Below, one piece after another: positions 15,700 to 26,572 of a stretch of DNA of 47,194 nt (the first letter of the stretch is position 1; each line of letters opens with the position of its first letter). The translations under genes were made by a program, and so were the position numbers. Source of the stretch: an uncultured Bacteroidota bacterium (GTDB lineage: Bacteria; Bacteroidota; Bacteroidia; Flavobacteriales_D; Sanyastnellaceae). The notes under the pieces were generated by a model. It saw nothing but the letters and a program-made list of their open reading frames with translations. It was not told the DNA's origin and did not search any database. The DNA is taken from assembly GCA_903932685.1 (NCBI GenBank), contig CAIZGX010000008.1, forward strand, positions 1 to 47,194, written 5' to 3'.

Positions 15700-17565
15700 T
15701 TAGTTGTCGAGCAAAGAAAATTCAGAATTGTTGCTTATGAATTCAGGAACAATCTCTTTCATGACACGAACCATTTCTTGGTTGTTTTGAAGATTCATTT
15801 GTTCTTCCAAACGCGACAATTTCTCTTTCAATTCTGAAGCTTCAACGTTTCGCACTTTCGCTGAAAGAATTTTCTCGTTGTGCGTTGGAACCGTGTTCTC
15901 TTCGGTTGCTAAAACCTCTTCGTATAATTTCTCACCAGGACGAAGGCCTGTGTATTGAATTTCTATGTCTTGTCCAGGCTCCAATCCGCTTAAGCGAATC
16001 ATCTGTTCCGCTAAATCTGAAATGCGGACTTGCTGTCCCATATCGAAAGCGAAAATATCGTTTCCTTTGCCCATGGCCCCTGCTTCTAAGACTAACTGCA
16101 CTGATTCAGGAATGGTCATGAAGAAACGTGTTATATCTCTGTGTGTTACAGTCACCGGACCACCCTCTTCAATCTGTTTTCTAAATACTGGAATCACTGA
16201 ACCGTTGCTTCCCAATACATTTCCAAATCGTGTTGTCACACAAATGAGCGACGTGTCTTTCGACTGCACAATCATTTCGGCAATGCGTTTGCTTGCACCC
16301 ATAACATTGGTAGGATTCACAGCCTTATCGGTGCTTATCATAACGAAACGTTCTGCACCAAACTCAGCGGCGATTTCAAGAACATTGGCAGATCCAAAAA
16401 CATTCGTGGCTATGGCCTCTGCGGGATTGTTTTCCATCAAAGGCACATGCTTGTAGGCAGCGGCGTGAAAAACTATTTTCGGATGGAAAGCTTCAAACAT
16501 GCGTCGCATGCGTAATTCGTTGCGCACATCGCCAATTACCATTTCTAACTTTCCTTCATCAATGAATTTCGACAATTCATTTCCCAATAAAAACATAGGT
16601 GTTTCTGCCACGTCGCAAGCAATGACTTTTGACGGATTCAACAACAAACATTGGCGAACCAACTCGCTACCAATGCTGCCCGCAGCGCCTGTTACAAGCA
16701 CTACTTTATTTTGAATAATTCCTTTCACTTCATTCGAACTCATTTGAATGACATCTCTTCCGAGTAAATCTTCAAACTTAACTTCACGCAATTGCTTTGC
16801 GCTGAGTTCTCCGTTTATCCAATTGTTCGCGTGCGGAAGATGTTTCAAGGAAGCCTTGTACTTCAACGCTAGATCTACTAGTTGACGTTTGCGAACCAAG
16901 GAAATATCTGGAATGGAAATAATTAATTCTTCAATAGGATTTGACACCAAGAAATCGTCGAGTTTCTTCGCGCTTAAAATTTCCACGCCTTCCAATTTCT
17001 TTCCAACCTTCTGCTGGTTATCGTCGAAGAACGCCACAACTTCCAAAGCAGAGTTCCGATCACGATCGAGCGTTCTTTTCAACAACAATCCTCCTTCTCC
17101 TGCGCCGAACACAATTACTTTTGTTTTACTTCCTTTAGAACTTTTCAATTCCATGTAAAGGAATTTTATGGACAGACGGAAGAATACAAGCATTGCTGCG
17201 CTTACAAGAAATTCAAGAATAACAATTGAAAGTGGAACGAGATACGCTCCGTTGATTCCTTTTCGAACAAAATTCAAAATCAAAAAAACAATACTTCCTT
17301 GCAACAAAACAAATCCAAGACGTATGGCATCTTGTGTGCTTGTAAAACGAATAATGCCTGAAAATGATTTTCCAACATAGAATAAAATGGCTCTTACCAC
17401 AAAGTAGATTGGTGCGAAGAGCAACATGAGATCCAGTTCATTCTTCGGAATAGCAAATTCAAAACGAATAAGATATGCCGCAATGAAAGCAAACGCACAT
17501 AGCGCAAGGTCTATCGAGAAGATTAGCCAGCGCGGTGTGATTTGCTTAGGAAATACTAATTTCAT
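15700..17565 (-). CDS. Membrane nucleotide-sugar dehydratase/epimerase, FlaA1/CapD/WbpM type
   Basis: Long-form enzymes of this family (C6-dehydratase or C4/C5-epimerase of UDP-GlcNAc) start surface glycan and O-antigen pathways. The 621 residues comprise four N-terminal membrane helices (about 12-125), a first Rossmann-like domain with VFGAGEGGLLLKRTL, and a catalytic short-chain dehydrogenase domain. The latter has VTGAAGSIGSELVRQ, the segment FHAAAYKHVPLMENNP, and STDKAVNPTNVMGASKR, where Met replaces the usual Tyr of YxxxK, as is normal in this subgroup. No other glycan gene is adjacent, which is unusual for an enzyme normally in capsule or O-antigen clusters. Confidence 0.9.
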   Translation of the reverse strand: MKLVFPKQITPRWLIFSIDLALCAFAFIAAYLIRFEFAIPKNELDLMLLFAPIYFVVRAILFYVGKSFSGIIRFTSTQDAIRLGFVLLQGSIVFLILNFVRKGINGAYLVPLSIVILEFLVSAAMLVFFRLSIKFLYMELKSSKGSKTKVIVFGAGEGGLLLKRTLDRDRNSALEVVAFFDDNQQKVGKKLEGVEILSAKKLDDFLVSNPIEELIISIPDISLVRKRQLVDLALKYKASLKHLPHANNWINGELSAKQLREVKFEDLLGRDVIQMSSNEVKGIIQNKVVLVTGAAGSIGSELVRQCLLLNPSKVIACDVAETPMFLLGNELSKFIDEGKLEMVIGDVRNELRMRRMFEAFHPKIVFHAAAYKHVPLMENNPAEAIATNVFGSANVLEIAAEFGAERFVMISTDKAVNPTNVMGASKRIAEMIVQSKDTSLICVTTRFGNVLGSNGSVIPVFRKQIEEGGPVTVTHRDITRFFMTIPESVQLVLEAGAMGKGNDIFAFDMGQQVRISDLAEQMIRLSGLEPGQDIEIQYTGLRPGEKLYEEVLATEENTVPTHNEKILSAKVRNVEASELKEKLSRLEEQMNLQNNQEMVRVMKEIVPEFISNNSEFSLLDN

Positions 17566-17574
17566 TTAGTTAAA

Positions 17575-18756
17575 TTATACTGCTTCAACAACAACAGCGC
17601 TTGCGCCGCCGCCACCGTTGCAAATACCTGCACCACCTAATTTCTGGTTGCGATTTTTCAATGCGTGAACCAACGATACAACAATACGCGCGCCGCTGCA
17701 TCCGAGCGGGTGACCCAATGAAACAGCTCCGCCGTTCACGTTCACCTTTGCTGGATCTAAGTTCATCTTTTGGGTATTCACGATACCTACTACGCTGAAC
17801 GCTTCGTTCAATTCAATTAAGTCTAAGTCTTCCAACTTCACGCCTGCTTTTGCAGCGGCTTTTGGTAAAGCCAATGATGGTGTTGTTGTGAACCACTCTG
17901 GCGCTTGCTCTGCATCTGCATAGCCTGTAAGCTTTGCCAATGGTGTTAATCCAAGTGCCTCCATTTTTTCTCTGCTCATTAAAACCAATGCAGCAGCACC
18001 GTCGTTCATCTTTGATGAATTTGCAGCAGTAGCCGTTCCTTCCTTAGAGAAGGCCGGACGTAAACCCGGGATTTTATCTATAAAAAAGTTTTTATACTCT
18101 TCGTCCTCAGAGAAAAGAACTACATCTCCCTTTCTTCCAACTACTTCCACCGGAACAATTTCATTGGCGTATTGTCCAGATGCCCAAGCAGCGGCAGAAC
18201 GCTTGTATGATTCAATAGCGAATTCATCTTGCGATTCACGAGAGATGTTGCACTCTTTAGCACACAAATCAGCTGCGTTTCCCATAGCATAATTGTGATA
18301 CACGTCGGTTAGTCCGTCTTTCGCCAAACCGTCGATCATGGTCACATTTCCGTATTTATTTCCCCAACGTAAATTTTCCGAATAGAAAGGAACACGACTC
18401 ATGCTTTCCATGCCTCCTGCAACTACCACATCTGCATCTCCGCATTGAATGCTTTGCGCAGCCATCATGATTGCTTTCATTCCTGAAGCGCATACTTTAT
18501 TCACAGTGGTGCATTGCACGCTGTCTGAGAGTCCCGCGAATTTCGCAGCCTGACGCGCAGGTGCTTGACCAAGGTTGGCTTGAAGAACCGAACCCATGAT
18601 TACTTCTTGAACCTCTTCTGGATTCAAGTTAATTTTATTTAGTGCTCCTTTAATTGCAGTCGCACCCAATTGTGTAGCTGAAACGCTAGCTAATGATCCG
18701 CCGAAACTTCCCATTGGAGTGCGCACGGCTGAAACGATAAATACCTCTTTGTTCAT
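17575..18756 (-). CDS. Acetyl-CoA C-acetyltransferase (thiolase II)
   Basis: The 393-residue enzyme interconverts two acetyl-CoA and acetoacetyl-CoA, or cleaves 3-ketoacyl-CoA. It has the nucleophile motif NKVCASGMKA, the segment GGMESMSRVPFY, NEAFSVV, the His motif LGHPLGCSGAR and the C-terminal GICNGGGGAS, all fitting biosynthetic/degradative AtoB-type thiolases. It is clearly different from the PaaJ-like thiolase at 10362-11558, so the two are not recent duplicates. The FlaA1-type gene starts nine bases after its stop, implying co-transcription without an evident functional link. Confidence 0.92.
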   Translation of the reverse strand: MNKEVFIVSAVRTPMGSFGGSLASVSATQLGATAIKGALNKINLNPEEVQEVIMGSVLQANLGQAPARQAAKFAGLSDSVQCTTVNKVCASGMKAIMMAAQSIQCGDADVVVAGGMESMSRVPFYSENLRWGNKYGNVTMIDGLAKDGLTDVYHNYAMGNAADLCAKECNISRESQDEFAIESYKRSAAAWASGQYANEIVPVEVVGRKGDVVLFSEDEEYKNFFIDKIPGLRPAFSKEGTATAANSSKMNDGAAALVLMSREKMEALGLTPLAKLTGYADAEQAPEWFTTTPSLALPKAAAKAGVKLEDLDLIELNEAFSVVGIVNTQKMNLDPAKVNVNGGAVSLGHPLGCSGARIVVSLVHALKNRNQKLGGAGICNGGGGASAVVVEAV

Positions 18757-18914
18757 TGCAAAAGTGATTAGGGTGCGAAGGTACGAAGTCTGCTACGAAT
18801 TTGGCACGATAATCAAGGTGCTCGTTGTTGAAAATATGCGCCTTTTTCGGGTCGTCCAGAAAATGATTCGTCCGAAAAATGCGTTAACCTTGTAATGTTA
18901 CTAGACATGCGACG

Positions 18915-21900
18915 ATGAAGAAAATACTTTTCCTTTTATTCACCCTATTTATAAGCCTTGTTGTTTCTGCTCAGAAAGGTGAGAAATTGCCCGACGAAGA
19001 TGAAAAGATGTTGAGTTATTTAACCAATATCTTTGACGATCAACGCAAGGATTATGGTAAAGATCAAATCGAAAAGAAGCTTGCCAAGATGTGGTTGGAA
19101 GGAAATGTATACACTGAAGAGCAAAAGAAACAATTCCGTGAGACGCTGACCTTGTTCATCGATAACAAATCGAAAATTTTTCCAGATTACGACAATTACA
19201 TACAAGCATTCATGTATTTCCAAAATTCCGGAAAAAGCGAATCGGAATTGAAGGGATGGAACGACATCGTTATTCGTATTTATTCTGACAAAAAAATAAA
19301 AAAATACGGAGCAGAATTTGTTGAAACGAGCTTGGGGCTTTTCAGAGATTTGACCTTTTATAAAAACGAATCGCTTCAATGGAAGACCAACAACAACACT
19401 TATCGTTTTGCATTTGATTCTTTGCCACACGTCGCCTTTGATGAAATGAATTTGAAGTGCCTGAGCCGAGGAGACAGTTCAGTTATTTACAAGACATCTG
19501 GAATCTACTTTCCAACACTGGAGAAATTCTACGGGAATGAGGGAAGAGTAACGTGGCAGCGTGCTGGGTATGATCCTGAAAAAACCTATGCCTCTTTCAA
19601 TAGCTATAACATTCGAATCAAAGAATCTCGCTACATTATAGACAGCGTTATGTTTTATAATGAATTTTTCGACAAGCCTTTGGCTGGAAAGCTCACAGAA
19701 AAAATCATTGGAAACAAATCTGAAGAAACAGCCACTTATCCGTTGTTTGAATCATATTACCAGCGCTTGGAAATTAAGAATATAGTTCCGAATGTCGATT
19801 ACGAAGGCGGTTTCACCATGTCTGGAAAAAAGTTGGAGGGAACAGGGACTTTGGAAACTCCTGCTAGTCTTATTTTTTACCGCGAGAAAAAAGCCTTCGT
19901 CATTGCGCAAAGTTTGCTTTTCGAAATCCGCCCAGACCGCATTCAAAGCAACAATACTTCAATAAAAATGCGTTTGGATTCAGATAGCATTTACCATCCG
20001 GATCTGTTCTTTATGTTCACAAAAAAGACACGGAACCTTGAGCTATCTCGAACAGAAAACGGCATCTCTCCTTCCCCTTTTCTAAATACCTATCACGAAG
20101 TGGAAATGTATTTTGAAACCGTGCAATGGAACATTGACGCGCCCTATATGAACTTTGGAACTTTTGGCGCCGTTCCGGGAGGAAACGCCGATTTCGAATC
20201 TGTAGATTATTTCAAAGAAAAACGTTTTTCCACCCTCGCCGGAATTTCGAACGATCATCCCGTTTATATTCTTTATCGAACCGGAAAAGGGCTGCAATCT
20301 GATTACTTTAACGCCATCGATTTTGCCCGTCAAGCAAGAACTGGAGTTGAACAATGGATACCCATATTTATAGACTTAACGAACAAGGGATATATTCAGT
20401 ACAACATTGAAACGCGTGAGATTGTTTTACTTGAAAAATTGCACAAACACATCGAAAACAATCGCGGAAACACCGATTACGATGCCATTCAATTTATATC
20501 GGAAGTGGATCGTTCTGAAAATGCTCGGTTCAGTTTACTTACAAGAGACATCATAATCAAAGGCGTAAATAGCGTTTTGTTGAGCGATTCACAGAAAGTC
20601 ATGATCTATCCGACTGGAGGTGAAATTATTTTGCACAAGGATCGTGATTTCAGTTTTAGCGGAAGAATTAACACGGGTAATTTCGAGTTGATGGGGGCGA
20701 AATACAATTTCATATATGATCAATTCAAATTTGACATGGCTGAAATTGACTCGTGTGTCATTTTCATAGACGACTACACTCGAGCGCCCGATAATTTTGG
20801 CAACTATCCTAAAACACGCGTAAAGAGTGTCCTCTCTGGTCTTTCAGGAACGCTCGAAATAGATCATCCCACAAACAAAAGCGGCTATCATTCGAAGGAC
20901 TATCCGCAATATCCCATCTTAACCTGTAACAAAACTTCGAGTGTATTTTATGATTCATATTCCATTCAAAAAGGAAAGTACAAGCGCGATGGATTCTATT
21001 TTGAAGTTGAGCCGTTTCAAATTGACTCACTCGACAACTTCAATAAAAAGAATTTGAAGTTTCAAGGAACGTTGGTCAGCGGTGGGATATTTCCAGATAT
21101 CAAGGAGCCTTTAGTCTTGATGGAAGATAACAGCTTAGGATTTCAAATCAACACCACTGATTCTGGCTTTCAAGCTTACGGCGGAAAAGCTAAGGTTACA
21201 GGAGATTTAACCTTGAACTTCTCAGGATTAAAAGGAAAGGGGAAACTTGAATATCTGACTTCGACTTCGATTTCCAATTCGTTTACTTATGTGCCTGAAG
21301 AGGTCTTTGGATTGGCTTCTGCCTTCACTAACAAAAGCGACAAAAAAGCGAATGTTCCAGATGCCCAAGCGAGTAAAATGGATTTGCAGTACTTCCCCAA
21401 AAAAGATAAGCTAGAAGTTACCACGAAAGACGATTTGGTTGATTGCTTCAATCAAGAAGCTAAATTCAAAGGAACCATGCGACTTGAACCAACAGGAATG
21501 ACGGGTAGTGGATCGAGTGATTTCGTTGGAGCAAAACTCTCATCTAAACATTTCAAATTAAGAAATAGAAAAATACTTGCAGACACATCCTCTTTCGAAT
21601 TAAAATCGAATCCAGGCGATGTTGGACTTTCGTTCAAAACAGATAACGTAAGTGCCGATGTGGATTTCGATGCCAGAAAAGGACAGTTCAAGAGTAACAG
21701 CGGTGAAACGAAAATCGAATTCCCTACGAACCTTTATGTCTGCTTCATGGATCAATTTACGTGGTTCATGGATAAGTCGGAGATGGAACTTTCTTCTTCC
21801 CGCAAAGCTGAAAAAGATTTGGTTATTGATACCGATGCAGAAAAGAAGCGAAGTAACTTCTACTCCATTGATCCGAACCAAGACAGCTTGAACTTCCTAT

Positions 21901-23378
21901 CTCCGTATGCCAAATACGATGTGAAGAACAACCGCCTAACTTGCAACAAGATTGAATACATTATTGTTGCCGACTCTAAAGTTCAACCCGATAGTAACTA
22001 TGTGGTTATTGACAAGTGGGCGAATATGCGAAGACTGGAGCACGCTCAAGTGATTAGCAACTTCATAACCCAGCATCATAAAATTTTCAATGCAAGTTTG
22101 AAGATTGAAGGCCGCAAGAAATATGAGGGAAGTGGTGATATTATATACAAAGACGAAAACAAGAAAGAGCAGAAGATTCACATAAGCACATTTAGATTGG
22201 ATTCAACCTACCAAACTGTTGCTTTCGGAGACATTAAGGAAACTGATCAATTCTTTCTTTCACCTGCTTTCGAATATTATGGAAAATTCGAATTGTACGC
22301 GAGTAATCCGAATTTAACTTTCAACGGTGGTGTCCGCATTCTGCATAACTGTAGTAGCATTGCGAGAACCTTCTTCAAATTCAAATCGGAAATTAATCCA
22401 CTTGAAATTTACATTCCTGTAGACAGCACCTTGCGCGATATGACTATGTCTAAATTGGGCGTTGGTGTTATAGTGAAAGACGAACCACCCATGAAAATAT
22501 ATCCCGGTTTCTTGAGTGCGAAACCAAATAAGAAAGACCATGGACTTATTGAATCTACAGGTTACTTGTATTACGACAAAGGAAAGAAAACTTATTACAT
22601 TGGTTCGAAAGAAAAGATTCGTCAACCAAAATTGCCGGGTCAATTGCTTGGTTTAAATACCACCACCTGCGAGTTAACAGGAGATGGTATCATGGACTTC
22701 AATGTTGATTACGGCATGATGGTTATGAAGTCTGTGGGAACCGTTCACTTCCAATCGAACGACTCCACATTGACAGCACAAAGCACGAGTCTACTAAACT
22801 TCCCTTTTGATGAAGGAGCACAAAAACATCTCACTGAAAGATTCATTAATGCCAATCTCGACCCTATTGATTTAACCAAAACACAATTTGAAAAAAGTTT
22901 GGTTGAGTTTTTAGGAATTGAAAAATCAGATAAAATTATTGCCGATTTAGCTTTGGACGGAACCTTGAAGAGACTTCCCGAAGAACTTCAACAATTCTTC
23001 TATTTCGGAGATCTGAACTGGGTTTGGAACGAAGATTTAGAGACCTTCTCTACTTCCGGCCCACTGGGAATTGCCAGCATGGGCAAGAAACAAATTTTCA
23101 AATACACCAAAGGACTCATTGAAATAGAGAAACGAAGAAGCGGTGATATTTTCCGCTTGTATTTAGAAATTGACGGCGCTACTTGGTACCTGTTCGAATA
23201 TAAAATAAATATACTCACTGTTATCAGCTCTGACGCTGAGTTCCTAGCTATTCTAACTGCAGTGAAGGATGATAATAGACGTTTCGAAGATGGCAAAAAA
23301 AGATTCTCTTGGTCTATGCTAGCTTCAAAGAAAAAACGTGATGATCTTTTAGACCGCTATCCAGCTTTGAATCAATAA
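18915..23378 (+). CDS. Giant exported protein of unknown function (1487 aa)
   Basis: The product starts with a clear signal peptide (MKKILFLLFTLFISLVVSAQ), so it is exported. No TonB box, sorting tail or known enzyme motif is visible. Residues 25-200 look helical. From about 300 to 1350 the sequence is beta-rich, with a recurring unit in which a GxG (or variant) precedes alternating hydrophobic residues: near 305 (EGTGTLE), 771 (KGKGKLEY), 861 (TGSGSSDF), 1068 (EGSGDIIY), 1212 (ESTGYLYY) and 1253 (TGDGIMDF). This suggests repeated beta domains, perhaps an extended periplasmic or outer-membrane structure like AsmA or LptD beta structures, but that is speculation. It appears monocistronic, with the near-consensus box TAACCTTG at 18885-18892. 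Confidence 0.88.
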   Translation: MKKILFLLFTLFISLVVSAQKGEKLPDEDEKMLSYLTNIFDDQRKDYGKDQIEKKLAKMWLEGNVYTEEQKKQFRETLTLFIDNKSKIFPDYDNYIQAFMYFQNSGKSESELKGWNDIVIRIYSDKKIKKYGAEFVETSLGLFRDLTFYKNESLQWKTNNNTYRFAFDSLPHVAFDEMNLKCLSRGDSSVIYKTSGIYFPTLEKFYGNEGRVTWQRAGYDPEKTYASFNSYNIRIKESRYIIDSVMFYNEFFDKPLAGKLTEKIIGNKSEETATYPLFESYYQRLEIKNIVPNVDYEGGFTMSGKKLEGTGTLETPASLIFYREKKAFVIAQSLLFEIRPDRIQSNNTSIKMRLDSDSIYHPDLFFMFTKKTRNLELSRTENGISPSPFLNTYHEVEMYFETVQWNIDAPYMNFGTFGAVPGGNADFESVDYFKEKRFSTLAGISNDHPVYILYRTGKGLQSDYFNAIDFARQARTGVEQWIPIFIDLTNKGYIQYNIETREIVLLEKLHKHIENNRGNTDYDAIQFISEVDRSENARFSLLTRDIIIKGVNSVLLSDSQKVMIYPTGGEIILHKDRDFSFSGRINTGNFELMGAKYNFIYDQFKFDMAEIDSCVIFIDDYTRAPDNFGNYPKTRVKSVLSGLSGTLEIDHPTNKSGYHSKDYPQYPILTCNKTSSVFYDSYSIQKGKYKRDGFYFEVEPFQIDSLDNFNKKNLKFQGTLVSGGIFPDIKEPLVLMEDNSLGFQINTTDSGFQAYGGKAKVTGDLTLNFSGLKGKGKLEYLTSTSISNSFTYVPEEVFGLASAFTNKSDKKANVPDAQASKMDLQYFPKKDKLEVTTKDDLVDCFNQEAKFKGTMRLEPTGMTGSGSSDFVGAKLSSKHFKLRNRKILADTSSFELKSNPGDVGLSFKTDNVSADVDFDARKGQFKSNSGETKIEFPTNLYVCFMDQFTWFMDKSEMELSSSRKAEKDLVIDTDAEKKRSNFYSIDPNQDSLNFLSPYAKYDVKNNRLTCNKIEYIIVADSKVQPDSNYVVIDKWANMRRLEHAQVISNFITQHHKIFNASLKIEGRKKYEGSGDIIYKDENKKEQKIHISTFRLDSTYQTVAFGDIKETDQFFLSPAFEYYGKFELYASNPNLTFNGGVRILHNCSSIARTFFKFKSEINPLEIYIPVDSTLRDMTMSKLGVGVIVKDEPPMKIYPGFLSAKPNKKDHGLIESTGYLYYDKGKKTYYIGSKEKIRQPKLPGQLLGLNTTTCELTGDGIMDFNVDYGMMVMKSVGTVHFQSNDSTLTAQSTSLLNFPFDEGAQKHLTERFINANLDPIDLTKTQFEKSLVEFLGIEKSDKIIADLALDGTLKRLPEELQQFFYFGDLNWVWNEDLETFSTSGPLGIASMGKKQIFKYTKGLIEIEKRRSGDIFRLYLEIDGATWYLFEYKINILTVISSDAEFLAILTAVKDDNRRFEDGKKRFSWSMLASKKKRDDLLDRYPALNQ

Positions 23379-23381
23379 AAA

Positions 23382-23405
23382 AAAGGAGGACCGAAGTCCT
23401 CCTTT
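23382..23405 (-). terminator. Bidirectional terminator between giant gene and eno
   Basis: A perfect 10-bp stem (AAAGGAGGAC / GTCCTCCTTT) with a CGAA tetraloop lies between the convergent genes. On the minus strand it is followed by TTTTTTTATTG, making a strong intrinsic terminator for eno. The AAA/TTT ends of the arms give some U tract in the plus direction too. Confidence 0.85.
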
Positions 23406-23424
23406 CAAAATATCTGAAAAAAAA

Positions 23425-24773
<1,349 letters not shown>

Positions 24774-24774
24774 T

Positions 24775-25725
24775 CTATCTACCTGTTCTTTTCGCTCCCC
24801 CTCTGCTACTCTTCCCTGAATTTCCGCGACTGCTACTACCCTTGCTAGGTCCGTTTCGAAACGTGCGTTCACCCGGTTTGGCGTGCGATTTACTTCCTGC
24901 TTTAAATCTTGGTTTCGATGAAGACGGCGAAGATGCAGAAGTACTTGTTCTTGGCTTCGGTCTTGGTTTAGGCTTAGGTTTAGGCTTGTCTGGGTCGCTC
25001 GAAGTTTTCTTTTCTGGAGCTTCCGATTTCGATTTTTCAAGATACTTATTCAACAGTCTCATCTCATCTTCCTCCAAAGGTCTGAATTCACCCACCTGAA
25101 GCCCTTGTATGCCAATGTGCATGATGCGGCATCGTTCTAACTTCGTGACTGTGTATCCAAAGTGTTCACACATTCTTCGAATCTGTCTGTTCAGTCCTTG
25201 TATAAGTGTAATTCGAAATACAAAAGGAGTTTCAACCACAACTTTGCATCGGCGCGTTTGAACGCCTAGAATAGGAACACCTTGACTCATCTTCTCTGCG
25301 AAGTCAGCGAACAACGGACGATCTACGCTAACAATGTATTCCTTTTCGTTTTTGTTTCCTGCGCGAAGAATTTTGTTCACCAAGTCACCATTATTTGTCA
25401 AAAGAATAAGTCCTTGAGAATCCTTATCTAATCTTCCAATTGGAAAAATTCGTTCGCTGTAGCTTATGTAGTCAATGATGTTGTTCTTCTCTACTTTATC
25501 TGTCGTAGAAACAACGCCCATAGGCTTGTTGAAAGCCAAAACCAAATCTTGCTTCTCTTCTCTGTTTAGACCGCGGCCGTTCACTTTCACCACGTCTCTT
25601 GGTCCAACTTCGGCACCCAATCCGATCTTCTTGCCGTTTATTGTGACTAAACCGCGTTCAATAAACTTATCGGCCTCTCTTCGGCTACAAAGTCCCGATT
25701 CACTTATGAATTTGTTTACACGCAT
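24775..25725 (-). CDS. rluF: 23S rRNA pseudouridine synthase, RluF type, with basic tail
   Basis: RluF-type enzymes make pseudouridine in 23S rRNA (position 2604 in E. coli). The 316-residue protein has an N-terminal S4 RNA-binding domain ([22 protein letters not shown]), the catalytic motif [10 protein letters not shown] with the nucleophile Asp, and [12 protein letters not shown]. After about residue 232 comes an 80-residue low-complexity tail of Lys-Pro/Arg-Pro repeats, then Ser and Gly/Arg-rich sequence, ending [13 protein letters not shown]-like. Such basic tails are common in Bacteroidota RNA-modifying enzymes and probably bind RNA. The tail's high-frequency KP repeats are a likely site of length variation. 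Confidence 0.87.
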   Translation of the reverse strand: MRVNKFISESGLCSRREADKFIERGLVTINGKKIGLGAEVGPRDVVKVNGRGLNREEKQDLVLAFNKPMGVVSTTDKVEKNNIIDYISYSERIFPIGRLDKDSQGLILLTNNGDLVNKILRAGNKNEKEYIVSVDRPLFADFAEKMSQGVPILGVQTRRCKVVVETPFVFRITLIQGLNRQIRRMCEHFGYTVTKLERCRIMHIGIQGLQVGEFRPLEEDEMRLLNKYLEKSKSEAPEKKTSSDPDKPKPKPKPRPKPRTSTSASSPSSSKPRFKAGSKSHAKPGERTFRNGPSKGSSSRGNSGKSSRGGAKRTGR

Positions 25726-25818
25726 GGCTTCTGATTAGGTTGCGAAGTTAGTTATGGCATAAACAAATTCGCCGCTTTCCTTTTCTTTTCTTAAATTTAG
25801 CTTTTTAGAACCTACCCT

Positions 25819-26562
25819 ATGCCTGCACTAAGCGAAAGAAAAATTGTTGAAGTTTGTTATGCACCAAGTCACTTCCCCTTGTACGACAATGGATTTGACA
25901 TCGTGGTTGTAATTGATGTGCTTCGCGCTACAAGCGCAATTACGACAGGGCTACATTGCGGTATAAAAGAAATCATTCCTATTAATTCGGTTGAAAAAGC
26001 CGTTGACTATAAATCAAAAGGATACATTACTGCTGCCGAAAGAGACGGGCAAGTGGTGGAAGGATTCGACTTCGGAAATTCTCCTTATGCATTCATGAAT
26101 CCTGATTTAGTTGGAAAAACAGTTGTCCTTACTACCACAAACGGAACCAACGCCATAGAAGTGGCTAAAGATAAAAGCACCGTTGTGATTGGTTGTTTGA
26201 ACAACCTCACCTATCTCAGCAATTGGCTCATTGAGCAGAACAAAAATGTTCTTGTACTAGCGTCTGGTTGGAAGGAGAAGATGAATTTAGAAGACACCAT
26301 CTGTGCAGGTGCCATTGCCGACATTCTTTTAGAAAGCCGCAAATTCGTATCGAACGAAGACAGCACGATCTCAGCTAAATTCTTATATCGTTCAGCTCGC
26401 GACAATTTTTACAGTTTCCTTCGCGCGAGTTCTCATCGCAAGCGTCTTATGAAATTGAAAATTCAGAAAGACGTGAAGTATTGTCTTACGCTAGACACGG
26501 TGCCGTGCATTCCTATTCTTCGCGAAGGAAAGTTGGTGAAGTTGGAAATAGACAACGCGTAA
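25819..26562 (+). CDS. comB: 2-phosphosulfolactate phosphatase family protein
   Basis: ComB-type phosphatases hydrolyse 2-phosphosulfolactate to 3-sulfolactate, a step known from coenzyme M biosynthesis and found in many bacteria that do not make coenzyme M. The 247-residue product has family segments VVVIDVLRATSAITTGL, AERDGQVVEGFDFGNSP, VLTTTNGTNAI and ASGWKEKMNLEDTICAGAI. It heads a tight plus-strand cluster (gaps of 10 and 9 bases) with a phospholipase-like protein and an aldehyde dehydrogenase. In Bacteroidota a sulfonate link to sulfonolipids is conceivable, but no sulfonolipid gene is in the window. Confidence 0.85.
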   Translation: MPALSERKIVEVCYAPSHFPLYDNGFDIVVVIDVLRATSAITTGLHCGIKEIIPINSVEKAVDYKSKGYITAAERDGQVVEGFDFGNSPYAFMNPDLVGKTVVLTTTNGTNAIEVAKDKSTVVIGCLNNLTYLSNWLIEQNKNVLVLASGWKEKMNLEDTICAGAIADILLESRKFVSNEDSTISAKFLYRSARDNFYSFLRASSHRKRLMKLKIQKDVKYCLTLDTVPCIPILREGKLVKLEIDNA

Positions 26563-26572
26563 TTCCTTCAAC

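Noticed and set aside
15965-16456. 163-codon plus-strand frame opposite the FlaA1-type gene
   Set aside because: It is antisense to a strongly conserved enzyme, with no plausible domain or promoter.
10362-18756. Two thiolases as parts of one fatty acid oxidation cluster
   Set aside because: They are 6 kb apart, belong to different subgroups, and no hydratase, 3-hydroxyacyl-CoA dehydrogenase or acyl-CoA dehydrogenase lies between them.
18859-18891. Imperfect direct repeat of CGTCC(A/G)GAAAATG-like words upstream of the giant gene
   Set aside because: There are only two degenerate copies, and no palindrome or conserved spacing supports a binding site.
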